Part shown: positions 15,539 to 23,053 of the stretch, in pieces
Position numbering within the stretch: the stretch's first letter is position 1
Layout: each line of letters opens with the position of its first letter
DNA from: CALGFH01 sp036003705
GTDB taxonomy: Bacteria; Actinomycetota; CALGFH01
Assembly (NCBI GenBank): GCA_036003705.1
Contig: DASYSE010000071.1
Location: 1-46,695, forward strand
DNA: 46,695 nucleotides
Direction of reading: 5' to 3'
Notes under the pieces: model-generated
The model's database searches: none
Told to the model about the DNA's origin: nothing
What the model saw: the letters and a program-made list of their open reading frames with translations, nothing else
Position numbers and translations under genes: made by a program

Positions 15539-16112
15539 CCTGCTCAGCCTCGGCGTCATGGGCATCCGCGGCTCGTTTTCAGAGGAGGCGGCGCTGGAGT
15601 ACGCCCGCGACAACAACCTCGGCGATGTCGAGATCGTCGAGCTGCTCACCACCGAGAAGGTGCTCCGGGCGGTGGAGGCGGGCGAGGTCGACATCGGCAT
15701 CTTCGCCCTGGAGAACTCCAACGGCGGGGTCGTCTACGAGAGCGTCTACGCGATGGCCGCCCACCGGTTCAAGGTGGTCGACCTGTTCGAGATCGATGTC
15801 AACCACACCCTGCTGGTTCACCCGAGCCTGTCCGGCCGCGAGGGCATCGAACGGATCGCCTCGCACCAGCAGGCCATCCGGCAGTGCCGCATGTGGCTGC
15901 GGCACCATTTCCCCACCACGCTCGTCACCGAGGAACCCGACACCGCCGAGGCGGCCCGCATGCTGGCCACCAGCGAGCTGCCGGCGTCGACGGCGGTGAT
16001 CGCGGCCGAGCGCTGCGCCGAGCTGTTCGGCCTGCGGGTGCTGGAGCGGCGCATCCAGGACCTCAAGTTCAACTTCACCACCTTCGTGGCGGCCGGCCCC
16101 ACGAAGGGATGA
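15531..16112 (+). CDS. Prephenate dehydratase-domain protein lacking the ACT domain and the Arg of the TRF motif
   Basis: This 193-aa protein follows the prephenate dehydratase fold: GIRGSFSEEAALEYA, VEAGEVDIGIFALENSNGGVV (the P/ALENS-x-G region), and a C-terminal DLKFNFTTFVAAG where active enzymes have N-x-T-R-F. Thr183 is kept but Arg is replaced by Thr184. The regulatory ACT domain is absent, and the protein is shorter than bifunctional PheA. It may be a minimal enzyme for phenylpyruvate formation or a relative with another substrate. The GTG at 15531 follows GAGGAGG by about 9 nt. It overlaps the next small membrane protein gene by 4 nt. Confidence 0.8.
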   Translation: MGDLLSLGVMGIRGSFSEEAALEYARDNNLGDVEIVELLTTEKVLRAVEAGEVDIGIFALENSNGGVVYESVYAMAAHRFKVVDLFEIDVNHTLLVHPSLSGREGIERIASHQQAIRQCRMWLRHHFPTTLVTEEPDTAEAARMLATSELPASTAVIAAERCAELFGLRVLERRIQDLKFNFTTFVAAGPTKG

Positions 16113-16471
16113 ACGACCCGGAGGCGCGGCGCCGGGTGTCGCTGGCGGTCCGAACCGGCGAGGCGGTCACCGACCCGGCCGAGGCCGCCGCCGCGGTGGA
16201 GCTGGCCCGCCTGGCCCAGCGGCGCCTGGAGGCCCGGACGCTGCCGAGCGCGCTTCGCATCAGCGGCGGCGTCGTCCTGGTCTGGCTGGTCCTGGTCGCC
16301 CTGCCCGTGACCCTCGGCACCGGCGTCCACCCGGCCGCCCTTGCCGCCGGCGTTGGGGTCGGGGTGCTGCTGTTCAGCGTCATCCTCCTGCTCGGCCGGC
16401 GCCAGCTCCGCCTGGCCCGCCGCGCCGAGCAGCGCAACCTGCACCTGCTGGAAGGCGACCCCGAGGCCTAG
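16109..16471 (+). CDS. Small two-helix membrane protein, unknown function
   Basis: This 120-aa protein starts at an ATGA overlap with the dehydratase-like gene. The N-terminal half is soluble and Ala/Arg-rich (VELARLAQRRLEARTLPSAL). Two adjacent membrane helices follow, GGVVLVWLVLVALPVTLG and ALAAGVGVGVLLFSVILLL, and then a basic tail. The layout resembles many uncharacterised actinobacterial membrane proteins. No motif indicates a function. Translational coupling suggests it is expressed with the dehydratase-like protein. Confidence 0.7.
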   Translation: MNDPEARRRVSLAVRTGEAVTDPAEAAAAVELARLAQRRLEARTLPSALRISGGVVLVWLVLVALPVTLGTGVHPAALAAGVGVGVLLFSVILLLGRRQLRLARRAEQRNLHLLEGDPEA

Positions 16472-16510
16472 TCCAGCCGTAGATCGTGGCGGAGGCCTTC
16501 ATTCGATGCG

Positions 16511-17173
16511 TCAGATATGAGCAAGTACACGATCTAGCGGCCGAGGCACGCTCGTGAGCTCCAGCGCGTCGACGAGCAACCGCGCGTACCGGATCTTCCG
16601 GCCGCTGTGGGTGCCGATGAAGCGCCGAAGCTGCTCCTGGCTGCGCCGAGCTCGCCACGCAGGCTGCCGCTGGAACGTGCGGAACGATCCAAGCTCGCCC
16701 TGGGCCTCGACGACCTGTTCCACACCGGCGGCACCCAGGCAGCGGATCAGCTCGTCCTCCAGGTCGGCGACGCACACGTAGAACCCGAGGGCTTCCATCT
16801 CGGCGCGACCGAGGTTAGAGCCGAGGCCGGCCCGCTCCAGACCGCGCCGGAAGTCGCCCTCCTCGCGGGCGTCACACAGGCCCGCCAGCCCGAGGTTCAA
16901 CCCCCGAGGACCGAACAGCTCCAGGAAGCGTCGGATGTTCCTCGCGCCGCCCATTGGCACGACGGAAATGCCCTCAGCGGCAAGATCTCGACCACGGCGC
17001 TCAGCGATCGTCTGGAGCGCGACCTGGTCGCTGATCCCCTCAACCAGCACGACCGTCTGTGGGTCAACGCTTGGGGCTTGGGCCAGCGCGTGTGCTGCCG
17101 CGGCAACCAGCCGAGCCTCTCCGCCGCCAGCCAGCGACTCGACGGCTGCCAGCTGGCGCTGCTTGTCGTTCAC
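16511..17173 (-). CDS. Stand-alone TOPRIM-domain protein (OLD-like)
   Basis: This 220-aa protein has a TOPRIM-type pattern: VVLVEGISDQVALQTIAER (catalytic Glu45), ISVVPMGGARNIRRFLELFG and LAGLCDAREEGDFR (Asp101). The second acid of the usual DxD motif is Arg103, with Glu104/Glu105 next to it. This arrangement resembles the C-terminal nuclease domain of OLD-family proteins, but no ATPase domain is present. It begins with GTG at 17173. A TAGGCT box sits 6 nt upstream and no ribosome site is visible, pointing to a leaderless mRNA. It lies 28 nt from a transposase remnant, so it may belong to acquired DNA. Function, possibly nuclease or defence-related, is inferred only from the fold. Confidence 0.75.
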   Translation of the reverse strand: MNDKQRQLAAVESLAGGGEARLVAAAAHALAQAPSVDPQTVVLVEGISDQVALQTIAERRGRDLAAEGISVVPMGGARNIRRFLELFGPRGLNLGLAGLCDAREEGDFRRGLERAGLGSNLGRAEMEALGFYVCVADLEDELIRCLGAAGVEQVVEAQGELGSFRTFQRQPAWRARRSQEQLRRFIGTHSGRKIRYARLLVDALELTSVPRPLDRVLAHI

Positions 17174-17179
17174 CTGCCC

Positions 17180-17185
17180 AGCCTA
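17180..17185 (-). promoter_or_regulatory. Candidate -10 box of a leaderless mRNA (TOPRIM gene)
   Basis: On the minus strand TAGGCT is followed by GGGCAG and then the GTG at 17173, an exact 6-nt spacing with no ribosome-binding site. Confidence 0.45.
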
Positions 17186-17200
17186 GTGCTCCAGCCATGA

Positions 17201-17374
17201 TCATGATCTGCCTGCTTGCCGTCGGTAATGGCAGGTGCGGGCGCGGGCCTGGTGTCGGCGTCGCCACAGCGACCAGCGCAACCGATGGCCGAACTCAGCG
17301 GCGGGACGGGTGAGCAGCGCCGCGAGCAGGTGCTGGACCTCGTTACAGGTCAATGGGGTCAGCCCGGAAGGCAT
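17201..17374 (-). mobile_element. 3' remnant of an IS transposase gene
   Basis: The minus strand encodes 57 residues ending in a stop. They include LTCNEVQHLLAALLTRP, FGHRLRWSLWRRRHQ and ARARTCHYRRQ. The W-S-x-W-R-R-R-H-Q-x-x-A-R-x-x-H-Y pattern is typical of the C-terminal end of DDE transposases of IS elements common in actinomycetes (IS701-like or related). The catalytic core and the terminal inverted repeats are missing. It appears to be what is left of an insertion between the TOPRIM gene and the TSUP gene. Confidence 0.7.
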
Positions 17375-17419
17375 GGATGCTTCGGCGCCGCAGGCGGCGC
17401 CGGATACTTGACCGCCGTT

Positions 17420-18331
17420 CTAGAGCTCCCCCAGCAGGGCGCGGGTCTCGGTGATGAAGTAGACCAGGGCGACGATGGCCAGGAAGCAGCCGATGGCCAG
17501 GCGGAGGCGGCGTTCGGCGGTGCGGATGGTGAGGGCGGCGCCGATGCGGGCGCCGGGGACCACGGCGATGGTGAGCAGCACGGCCAGGCGCCAGTCGATG
17601 TCACCGAGGAGGGCGTGGGTGATGGTGGCGGGGACGCCGAAGATGCCGACGCAGACCAGCGAGGTGGCGATGGCCGACTTGAGCGGCAGGTGGAGCAGCT
17701 CGGTGAAGGCCGGGACCATGATCACCCCGCCCCCGATGCCCAGCAGCCCGGACAGCAGCCCGGCGGCCACCCCGATGGCGGCTACCCTCCAGCGCAGCCG
17801 GGTTGGGGGGCCGGCGGCGGCGGTGGCCGGCGGGTCGGCGCGCGAGAATCCGACCCCCCGATGCGAACCCCCCTGGAGGGGGAGCGTAGCCGAAGGCGGC
17901 GTGGGGTGCTCCCGGTCGTCCCCAGCCCTGTCGGGCGGGAGGTCGGCGGGGGCGGCTTGGCCGGTGACGGCGGTGCGCCAGGCGGTGAAGGCGAGCAGGA
18001 CGGCGATCAGCAGCAGGAGCAGGTGGCCCTCGCCGGGGACGGCGTGGGACAGCAGGGAGCCGCCGACGACCGCGAGCAGGCCGGCGGCGGCCGCCGGGGT
18101 CACCAGGCGCCAGTCGATCAGCCCTTCCCGCCGGTAGCGCAGGGTGCCAGAGATCGCCCCGGGCAGGATCGAGGGCAGGGTGGTGCCGACCGCGACCAGC
18201 GGCGCCGCCCCCAGCGCCCGCAGCCCTGGGTTGCTGACGATCGCCCCGCCGATCCCGAACAGGGCGCTCAGCACCCCGGTGACCAGACCGAGCAGCAGGG
18301 TGAGGAGGTCGCGGATCGGGCCGGCCTCCAT
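17420..18331 (-). CDS. TSUP family (TauE/SafE) membrane transporter
   Basis: This 303-aa integral membrane protein has the duplicated TSUP layout. Both halves carry the hallmark Gly-rich helix: GVLSALFGIGGAIVSNP near the N-terminus and GLLSGLLGIGGGVIMVPAF in the second half. Members move sulfite, sulfonates or other small organic anions; the substrate here is unknown. The cytoplasmic linker (about residues 127-180) is unusually long and contains an insert-like stretch (HPTPPSATLPLQGG) encoded by a palindromic DNA segment. The ATG at 18331 lies 6 nt after the stop of the M20 peptidase gene, so the two form an operon. Confidence 0.88.
   Translation of the reverse strand: MEAGPIRDLLTLLLGLVTGVLSALFGIGGAIVSNPGLRALGAAPLVAVGTTLPSILPGAISGTLRYRREGLIDWRLVTPAAAAGLLAVVGGSLLSHAVPGEGHLLLLLIAVLLAFTAWRTAVTGQAAPADLPPDRAGDDREHPTPPSATLPLQGGSHRGVGFSRADPPATAAAGPPTRLRWRVAAIGVAAGLLSGLLGIGGGVIMVPAFTELLHLPLKSAIATSLVCVGIFGVPATITHALLGDIDWRLAVLLTIAVVPGARIGAALTIRTAERRLRLAIGCFLAIVALVYFITETRALLGEL
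17855..17915. repeat. Palindromic short interspersed element inside the TSUP gene
   Basis: The segment contains the palindrome CCCCCT-GG-AGGGGG (17869-17882), flanked by a GCCGCCTTCGGC mini-hairpin on the minus strand. It encodes the low-complexity linker PPSATLPLQGGSHRGVGF. The same kind of sequence is familiar to me as intergenic repeat DNA in high-GC genomes. Copy number in this genome is unknown. Confidence 0.45.
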
Positions 18332-18337
18332 GGCCGT

Positions 18338-19738
18338 CTAGCGCTCCGGGGTCCGCAGTGCCAACGCCACCTCCGGCGTCGCGAACTCCTCGAAGGCGTA
18401 GGCGGCCGCCCGCACCCCCCGGTAGTAGTTGGCCAGCAGCAGGCGCTCGTTGGGGGCGTGGATCCGGTCCTCGGGCAGCATCACCCCGAGGTAGACGCAG
18501 GCCGCGCCCAGCGCGTCGGAAAGGGCCCGCTCCGGCCCGGAGCCGCCCTCGCGGTTGAACAGCGGTTCCTTGCCGAACGCCCTGGCGACGGCCCTTGCCG
18601 CCGCCCGGTTGCCGGGATGGTCCAGCGGCGTCAGGGCCGGTTTGACCCCGCCGAAGGAGTGCACCGAGACCTCGACATGCTCGGGAAGGCGGTCGCGGAC
18701 CCAGCGCTCGAACAGCGGCTCCAGCCGTGCCGGGTCCTGGTCGGCGACCAGCCGGAAGGAGACCTTGGCGTGAGCCTCGCCCGGGATGATGGTCTTGGAG
18801 CCGATACCGGTGAAGCCGCCCCAGATGCCGTTCACGTCGGCCGTCGGCCGGCCCGACATCCGCTCCAGCGGGGAGAAGCCCTCCTCGCCCGGCAGGGCGC
18901 CCACCCCGGTGACGGCCTTGAACTCCTCGGGATCGAACGGCAGGGCGGCGAAGTTGGCCCGCTCCTCGTCGGTCAGGTCGACGACGTCGTCGTACCAGCC
19001 GGGGATGCTGATGCGGCCGGCGGCGTCCTTGAGCCCGGCCAGCAGGGCCACCAGCTCGGCCACGGCGTTGGGGACCGCACCCCCGAAGGAGCCCGAGTGC
19101 AGGTCGGCCGGCGCGGTGTGCAGGTCGACCTGGAAGTAGACCAGCCCACGCATGGCGGTGACCAGGGAAGGGATGTGCTCGGCGACCATCCCGGTGTCGG
19201 ACACCATGACCAGGTCGCAGGCCAGCCGCTCCGCGTGCTCGCCGAGGAAGGCGTCGATGTTGGGCGAGCCGGACTCCTCCTCGCCCTCAACGAAGAACTT
19301 GAGGTTGACCGGCAGCCGGCCGTCGGCGGCCAGCAGGTGGCGGACGGCCGAGACCTGGAAATGGATCTGGCCCTTGTCGTCGGAGGCGCCGCGGGCGTGC
19401 AGGCAGCCGTCGCGCACGGTCGGCTCGAACGGCGGGGTCGTCCACTGGTCGAGCGGGTCGGCGGGCTGCACGTCGTGGTGGCCGTAGACGGTGACGGTCG
19501 GGGCGTCGGCCCCCGCCCCCAGCCACTCGGCGTACACGGCGGGCTGGCCACCGTCGACGGCCAGCACCTCGGTGTCGAGCCCGGCCGCCTCCATCAGCCC
19601 AGCCAGGTGCTCGGCGGAACGGCGCACGTCGGCCGAGTGCTCGGGGTCGCCGGAGATCGAGGGGATGGCGCACCATTCGGACAGCTCGGTCACGAGCGCG
19701 TCCGCCTCGGCCAGCACGAAGGCATCGATATCAGCCAC
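18338..19738 (-). CDS. M20 family dipeptidase/metallopeptidase
   Basis: This 466-aa cytosolic zinc peptidase is of the M20 (ArgE/DapE/CPG2/carnosinase-like) family. Metal and catalytic motifs are TVYGHHDVQPADP, RGASDDKGQIHF, FFVEGEEESGSPN and a C-terminal metal His in PEDRIHAPNERLLL. The dimerisation domain carries DLHSGSFGGAVPNA. Length and motifs fit the dipeptidase subgroup. The start is GTG at 19738 with AGGAG upstream. The TSUP exporter gene follows 6 nt after its stop, suggesting joint handling of a small peptide or acid, though nothing in the sequence names it. Confidence 0.93.
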   Translation of the reverse strand: MADIDAFVLAEADALVTELSEWCAIPSISGDPEHSADVRRSAEHLAGLMEAAGLDTEVLAVDGGQPAVYAEWLGAGADAPTVTVYGHHDVQPADPLDQWTTPPFEPTVRDGCLHARGASDDKGQIHFQVSAVRHLLAADGRLPVNLKFFVEGEEESGSPNIDAFLGEHAERLACDLVMVSDTGMVAEHIPSLVTAMRGLVYFQVDLHTAPADLHSGSFGGAVPNAVAELVALLAGLKDAAGRISIPGWYDDVVDLTDEERANFAALPFDPEEFKAVTGVGALPGEEGFSPLERMSGRPTADVNGIWGGFTGIGSKTIIPGEAHAKVSFRLVADQDPARLEPLFERWVRDRLPEHVEVSVHSFGGVKPALTPLDHPGNRAAARAVARAFGKEPLFNREGGSGPERALSDALGAACVYLGVMLPEDRIHAPNERLLLANYYRGVRAAAYAFEEFATPEVALALRTPER

Positions 19739-19840
19739 GGGAACTCCTGGAGAGCGCGCTGAAGTGGACCAAACGGCGACAGGAGGCTATCAGAGGGGCC
19801 CGGAGTTGGTCGGGGCGGTGCCGGCCCGCCCGGTTGGCCC

Positions 19841-19846
19841 TATCCT
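19841..19846 (+). promoter_or_regulatory. Candidate -10 box of a leaderless mRNA (Gfo/Idh/MocA operon)
   Basis: TATCCT is followed by GCTGGA and the ATG at 19853, exactly 6 nt, with no ribosome-binding site in the preceding sequence. Confidence 0.5.
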
Positions 19847-19852
19847 GCTGGA

Positions 19853-20872
19853 ATGCCATCTACGGTACGCATCGGCATGGTCGGGGCGGGCGCGGTCGCG
19901 GCCCGCCACGTGCGGACGCTGCTGGCCGTGAACGGGGTCAGCGTGGCCGCGGTGGCCGACCCGGCCCTGGAGCGGGCGGAGCGGCTGGCCGAGGAGGCCG
20001 GCGCGGCCGCCTACGCCACCCACCTGGAGCTGCTGGAGCGCGAGCGGCTGGACGCCGTCTACATCTGCGTCCCGCCGTTCGCCCACGGCGCCCCCGAGCT
20101 GGCCGCCATCGACGCCGGCCTGCCGTTCTTCGTCGAGAAGCCGGTCGCGATCGACCTGGAGACGGCCGCGACGATCGCCGCCCGGCTGGCCGAGCGGCCG
20201 TTGCTCACCTGCACCGGCTACCACTGGCGCTGGCTGGACATCTTCGAGCGGGCGGCCGAGCTGCTGGCCGCCAACCCCGCCCGCCTCGTCCAGTGCTACT
20301 GGCTGGACAAGGTGCCGCCACCTTCCTGGTGGCTGCGCCGGGACGGCTCGGGCGGGCAGACCATCGAGCAGACCACCCACGTCCTGGACGCCGCCAGGGG
20401 CCTGGTCGGCGAGGTCACCGAGGTGCAGGCGTTCGGCTCGCGGAGCGCCGGCCCGTTCGGGGCGGCCTCCCAGCAGCGAGCGGCGGCGGCCATTGGCGGC
20501 ACCGACATCCAGGACGTCTCGGTGGCCAGCCTGCGGTTCGCCACTGGCGCGGTCGGCACGGTCGCCTCCACCTGCCTGCTCCCCCGTCTGCACCGGGCCG
20601 GCGTCCACCTGGTCGCCGACGGCCTCTCGCTCGACCTGTCCGAGACCGAGCTGGTGGTGGAGGCGGACGGCCGGCGCTCGGTCTGGCCGGCCGGTGGCGA
20701 CGCCCGACCCCGGCCGGACAGCGACTTCGTGGCCGCGCTGCGCGGCGGGCCCAAAGCCATCAGGGTGCCGTGGCCGGAGGCCTACCGGACCCACCTGCTC
20801 GCCTGCGCGATCACCCGTTCGGCCGAGGAAGGCCGTCCGCTGCGCCTTGCCGGGGGGAACGGCGATGGCTGA
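19853..20872 (+). CDS. Gfo/Idh/MocA family oxidoreductase
   Basis: This 339-aa NAD(P)-dependent sugar or cyclitol dehydrogenase-like protein has an N-terminal Rossmann motif RIGMVGAGAVAARH, AVYICVPPFAHG and FFVEKPVAID with the catalytic-region Lys. The second domain carries GGQTIEQTTHVLDAARGLVGEV, typical of the family, including the conserved His. The substrate is unknown. It is first in a three-gene plus-strand operon with an MDR dehydrogenase (8-nt overlap) and a ROK protein, which points to catabolism of an unusual sugar. The ATG lacks a ribosome site and follows a TATCCT box by 6 nt. Confidence 0.9.
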   Translation: MPSTVRIGMVGAGAVAARHVRTLLAVNGVSVAAVADPALERAERLAEEAGAAAYATHLELLERERLDAVYICVPPFAHGAPELAAIDAGLPFFVEKPVAIDLETAATIAARLAERPLLTCTGYHWRWLDIFERAAELLAANPARLVQCYWLDKVPPPSWWLRRDGSGGQTIEQTTHVLDAARGLVGEVTEVQAFGSRSAGPFGAASQQRAAAAIGGTDIQDVSVASLRFATGAVGTVASTCLLPRLHRAGVHLVADGLSLDLSETELVVEADGRRSVWPAGGDARPRPDSDFVAALRGGPKAIRVPWPEAYRTHLLACAITRSAEEGRPLRLAGGNGDG

Positions 20873-21980
20873 CCGCCGGCCGGTGCGGCTGCTGGTGATC
20901 GAGCGGCCGGGAGTGGCCAGGCTGGCCGACGACGACGAGCCGGCCCCGGCCGGTGGCCAGTTCCGGCTGGAGACGCTCTACACCGGGCTGTCGGCCGGGA
21001 CCGAGCTGACCTTCTACAAGGGCACCAACCCCTACCTGCATGCCGCCTGGGACGGGCGGCTCGGCGTGTTCCGGCACGACCGGCCGGCCACCGGCTTCCC
21101 GGTCCGCGCCCCTGGCTACATGGAGGTCGGCCGGGTCAGCGAGACCAGCACCGACGTGGTCGCGGTCGGCGACCTGGTCGCCATGGCCTACGGGCACAAG
21201 ACCGGCCATACCGTCGACCCTGCCGTCGACCGCTTCGTGCCCCTGCCGTACGACCTGGACCCGGTGCTCGGCGTCTACGTCGCCCACATGGGCCCGATCT
21301 GCGCCAACGGGCTGCTGCACGCCGCCGCCGACGCCGCCGGGCCGGCGGCGCTGGGGCTCGGCGACGGGGTGCGCGGCCGCCACGTGCTGGTCACCGGGGC
21401 CGGTGTCGTCGGCCTGCTGGTCGCCCTGCTGGCCCGCCACCACGGCGCCGCGGAGGTGCTGGTCGCCGACGCGACCCCCGAGCGGCTGGCGGTGGCACGG
21501 GCCCTCGGCCTGGAAGCGGTCGACGACGGCGACGGCGCCGCCTGGCGGGCGGTCAAGGAGCGCTGGCGCCGCGACCCCACCGACTGCGGCGCCGACGTCG
21601 TCTTCCAGTGCCGCGGCCGGACCGCGGCCCTGGCCGGCGCCCTGCGCAGCCTCCGGCCACAGGGCACCGTGATCGACCTGGCCTTCTACCAGGGCGGGGC
21701 GGCCGACCTGGCGCTGGGCGAGGAGTTCCACCACAACGGGCTGACCATCCGCTGCGCCCAGATCGGCCGGGTCCCGCGGGGGATGGCCCACCGGTGGGAC
21801 CGGCGCCGGCTCGCCGCCGAGACCGTGGAGCTGCTGCGTGCAAACGGCCCGGCGATGCGAGAGCATCTGGTCACCGACCTGGTCCCGCTCGGCGACGCGC
21901 CAGCCCTGCTGGCCGACCTGGCCGCCCGCCGTCGCCACATCCTCCAGGCGGTGTTCGCCTGCCCGGCGGCGACGGCCTGA
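20865..21980 (+). CDS. MDR-family (zinc-type alcohol dehydrogenase-like) oxidoreductase
   Basis: This 371-aa protein has a GroES-like N-terminal domain (LYTGLSAGTELTFYKG, APGYMEVGRV) and a Rossmann domain (HVLVTGAGVVGLLVALLARHHGA). The usual catalytic Cys of zinc alcohol dehydrogenases is replaced at the start (TGLSAGTE), and the four-Cys structural zinc lobe is absent. It belongs to the zinc-poor sugar-dehydrogenase-like MDR group often found beside Gfo/Idh/MocA enzymes. The ATG at 20865 overlaps the upstream gene by 8 nt and has GGGGGGAAC before it. The substrate is unknown. Confidence 0.87.
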   Translation: MADRRPVRLLVIERPGVARLADDDEPAPAGGQFRLETLYTGLSAGTELTFYKGTNPYLHAAWDGRLGVFRHDRPATGFPVRAPGYMEVGRVSETSTDVVAVGDLVAMAYGHKTGHTVDPAVDRFVPLPYDLDPVLGVYVAHMGPICANGLLHAAADAAGPAALGLGDGVRGRHVLVTGAGVVGLLVALLARHHGAAEVLVADATPERLAVARALGLEAVDDGDGAAWRAVKERWRRDPTDCGADVVFQCRGRTAALAGALRSLRPQGTVIDLAFYQGGAADLALGEEFHHNGLTIRCAQIGRVPRGMAHRWDRRRLAAETVELLRANGPAMREHLVTDLVPLGDAPALLADLAARRRHILQAVFACPAATA

Positions 21981-22003
21981 CGAACGCGAGAGGAGGACCG
22001 GAG

Positions 22004-23053
22004 ATGGAGACCGCAAGCCCGTGGGTCATCGTCGGCCTTGACAACGGCGGGACCAACAACAACGCCACGATCCTCGACGGCTCGGGGCGATTTCTGGTCG
22101 ACCGGCTGGTCGAGACGCCGAGCCGGGTGCAGGAGGGCCCGGAGGTTGCCATCGACGCCATGGCGCAGGCCCTGGACAACGTGCTGGAGCTGACCGCCAC
22201 ACCGCCGAAGGCGGTCAGGGGGATCGGGCTGGACACGCCCGGCCCGGCCAGCGCGGACGGGGTCATCTCCTCCAAGGGGTCCACCAACTTCGCCCAGCCG
22301 GCCTGGCGCGGGTTCGACGTCCGCGGCGGGCTCGAGGCCAGGCTGGGGTTGCCGGTGGTCTACAACAACGACGCCAACGCCGCCGCCCTGTACGCCCACC
22401 ACGTCCGCTTCGGGCCCAAGTCGGCCGGCCACTCCTCCATCTCGGCCATCGTCGGCACCGGGCTCGGCGGCGGCGTCATCGAGGGCGGGCGGATCGTCCG
22501 CGGGGCCGCCGGCATGGCCGGGGAGCTCGGCCACGTCCAGATCCCCATGCACGGCCTGCTCGCCGAGGGGCAGCCGCTGCCGGAGTGCAACTGCGGCTTC
22601 GTCGGCGACGCCGAGAGCGTGGCCTCGCTGACCGGGATCGAGAAGAACCTCCTCCCCTACTGGCTGACCCGGTTCGAGAACCACGAGCTGGGCCGGGTCG
22701 GGTCGCTCAAGCAGGCCGCCAAGCTGGTCCGCGGCTACGGCGAGCGGGACGACCCGCTGGCCCTGCGGATCTTCGAGCAGCAGGCGATGGCCATCGGCCG
22801 GCTGTTCACCATCGCCGCCAACTACAGCGACCCGGACACCTACTTCCTGGGCGGCGGCGTGGTCCAGACCGCCCCGAAGTTCCGTCAGTGGTTCCTGGCC
22901 ACGGTGCGGGAGCACACCGCGCTGCGGGAGGAGCAGGCCCGGGTGGCCACCTTGGCGCTCGTGCCCGACCTGGACATGGCCGGCGCCCGCGGGGCCGCGA
23001 TCGCCGCCCTCGAGGCGCTTCAGGCGCCGGCCCGGGCCAGGACCTCGCTGTAG
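22004..23053 (+). CDS. ROK family sugar kinase-like protein
   Basis: This 349-aa ASKHA-fold protein has the phosphate motif VIVGLDNGGTNNNATI, the catalytic-region Asp in VVYNNDANAAALY, IVGTGLGGGVIEGG and GELGHVQIP. The zinc-binding motif is partly changed: ECNCGFVGDAES has only two of the three usual cysteines, with Asp where G-C is expected. There is no N-terminal DNA-binding domain, so it is a kinase-type rather than a repressor-type ROK protein. It is probably the kinase for the sugar handled by the two upstream dehydrogenases. AGAGGAGG precedes the ATG. Its end overlaps the convergent glycosyltransferase gene by 34 nt. Confidence 0.9.
   Translation: METASPWVIVGLDNGGTNNNATILDGSGRFLVDRLVETPSRVQEGPEVAIDAMAQALDNVLELTATPPKAVRGIGLDTPGPASADGVISSKGSTNFAQPAWRGFDVRGGLEARLGLPVVYNNDANAAALYAHHVRFGPKSAGHSSISAIVGTGLGGGVIEGGRIVRGAAGMAGELGHVQIPMHGLLAEGQPLPECNCGFVGDAESVASLTGIEKNLLPYWLTRFENHELGRVGSLKQAAKLVRGYGERDDPLALRIFEQQAMAIGRLFTIAANYSDPDTYFLGGGVVQTAPKFRQWFLATVREHTALREEQARVATLALVPDLDMAGARGAAIAALEALQAPARARTSL

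Noticed and set aside
17216..19762. An 848-residue plus-strand open frame opposite the TSUP and M20 genes
   Set aside because: It is antisense to two well-supported genes and shows only low-complexity composition.
22004..23053. ROK protein as the missing xylose repressor
   Set aside because: It has no N-terminal DNA-binding domain and sits in a different operon with two dehydrogenases.
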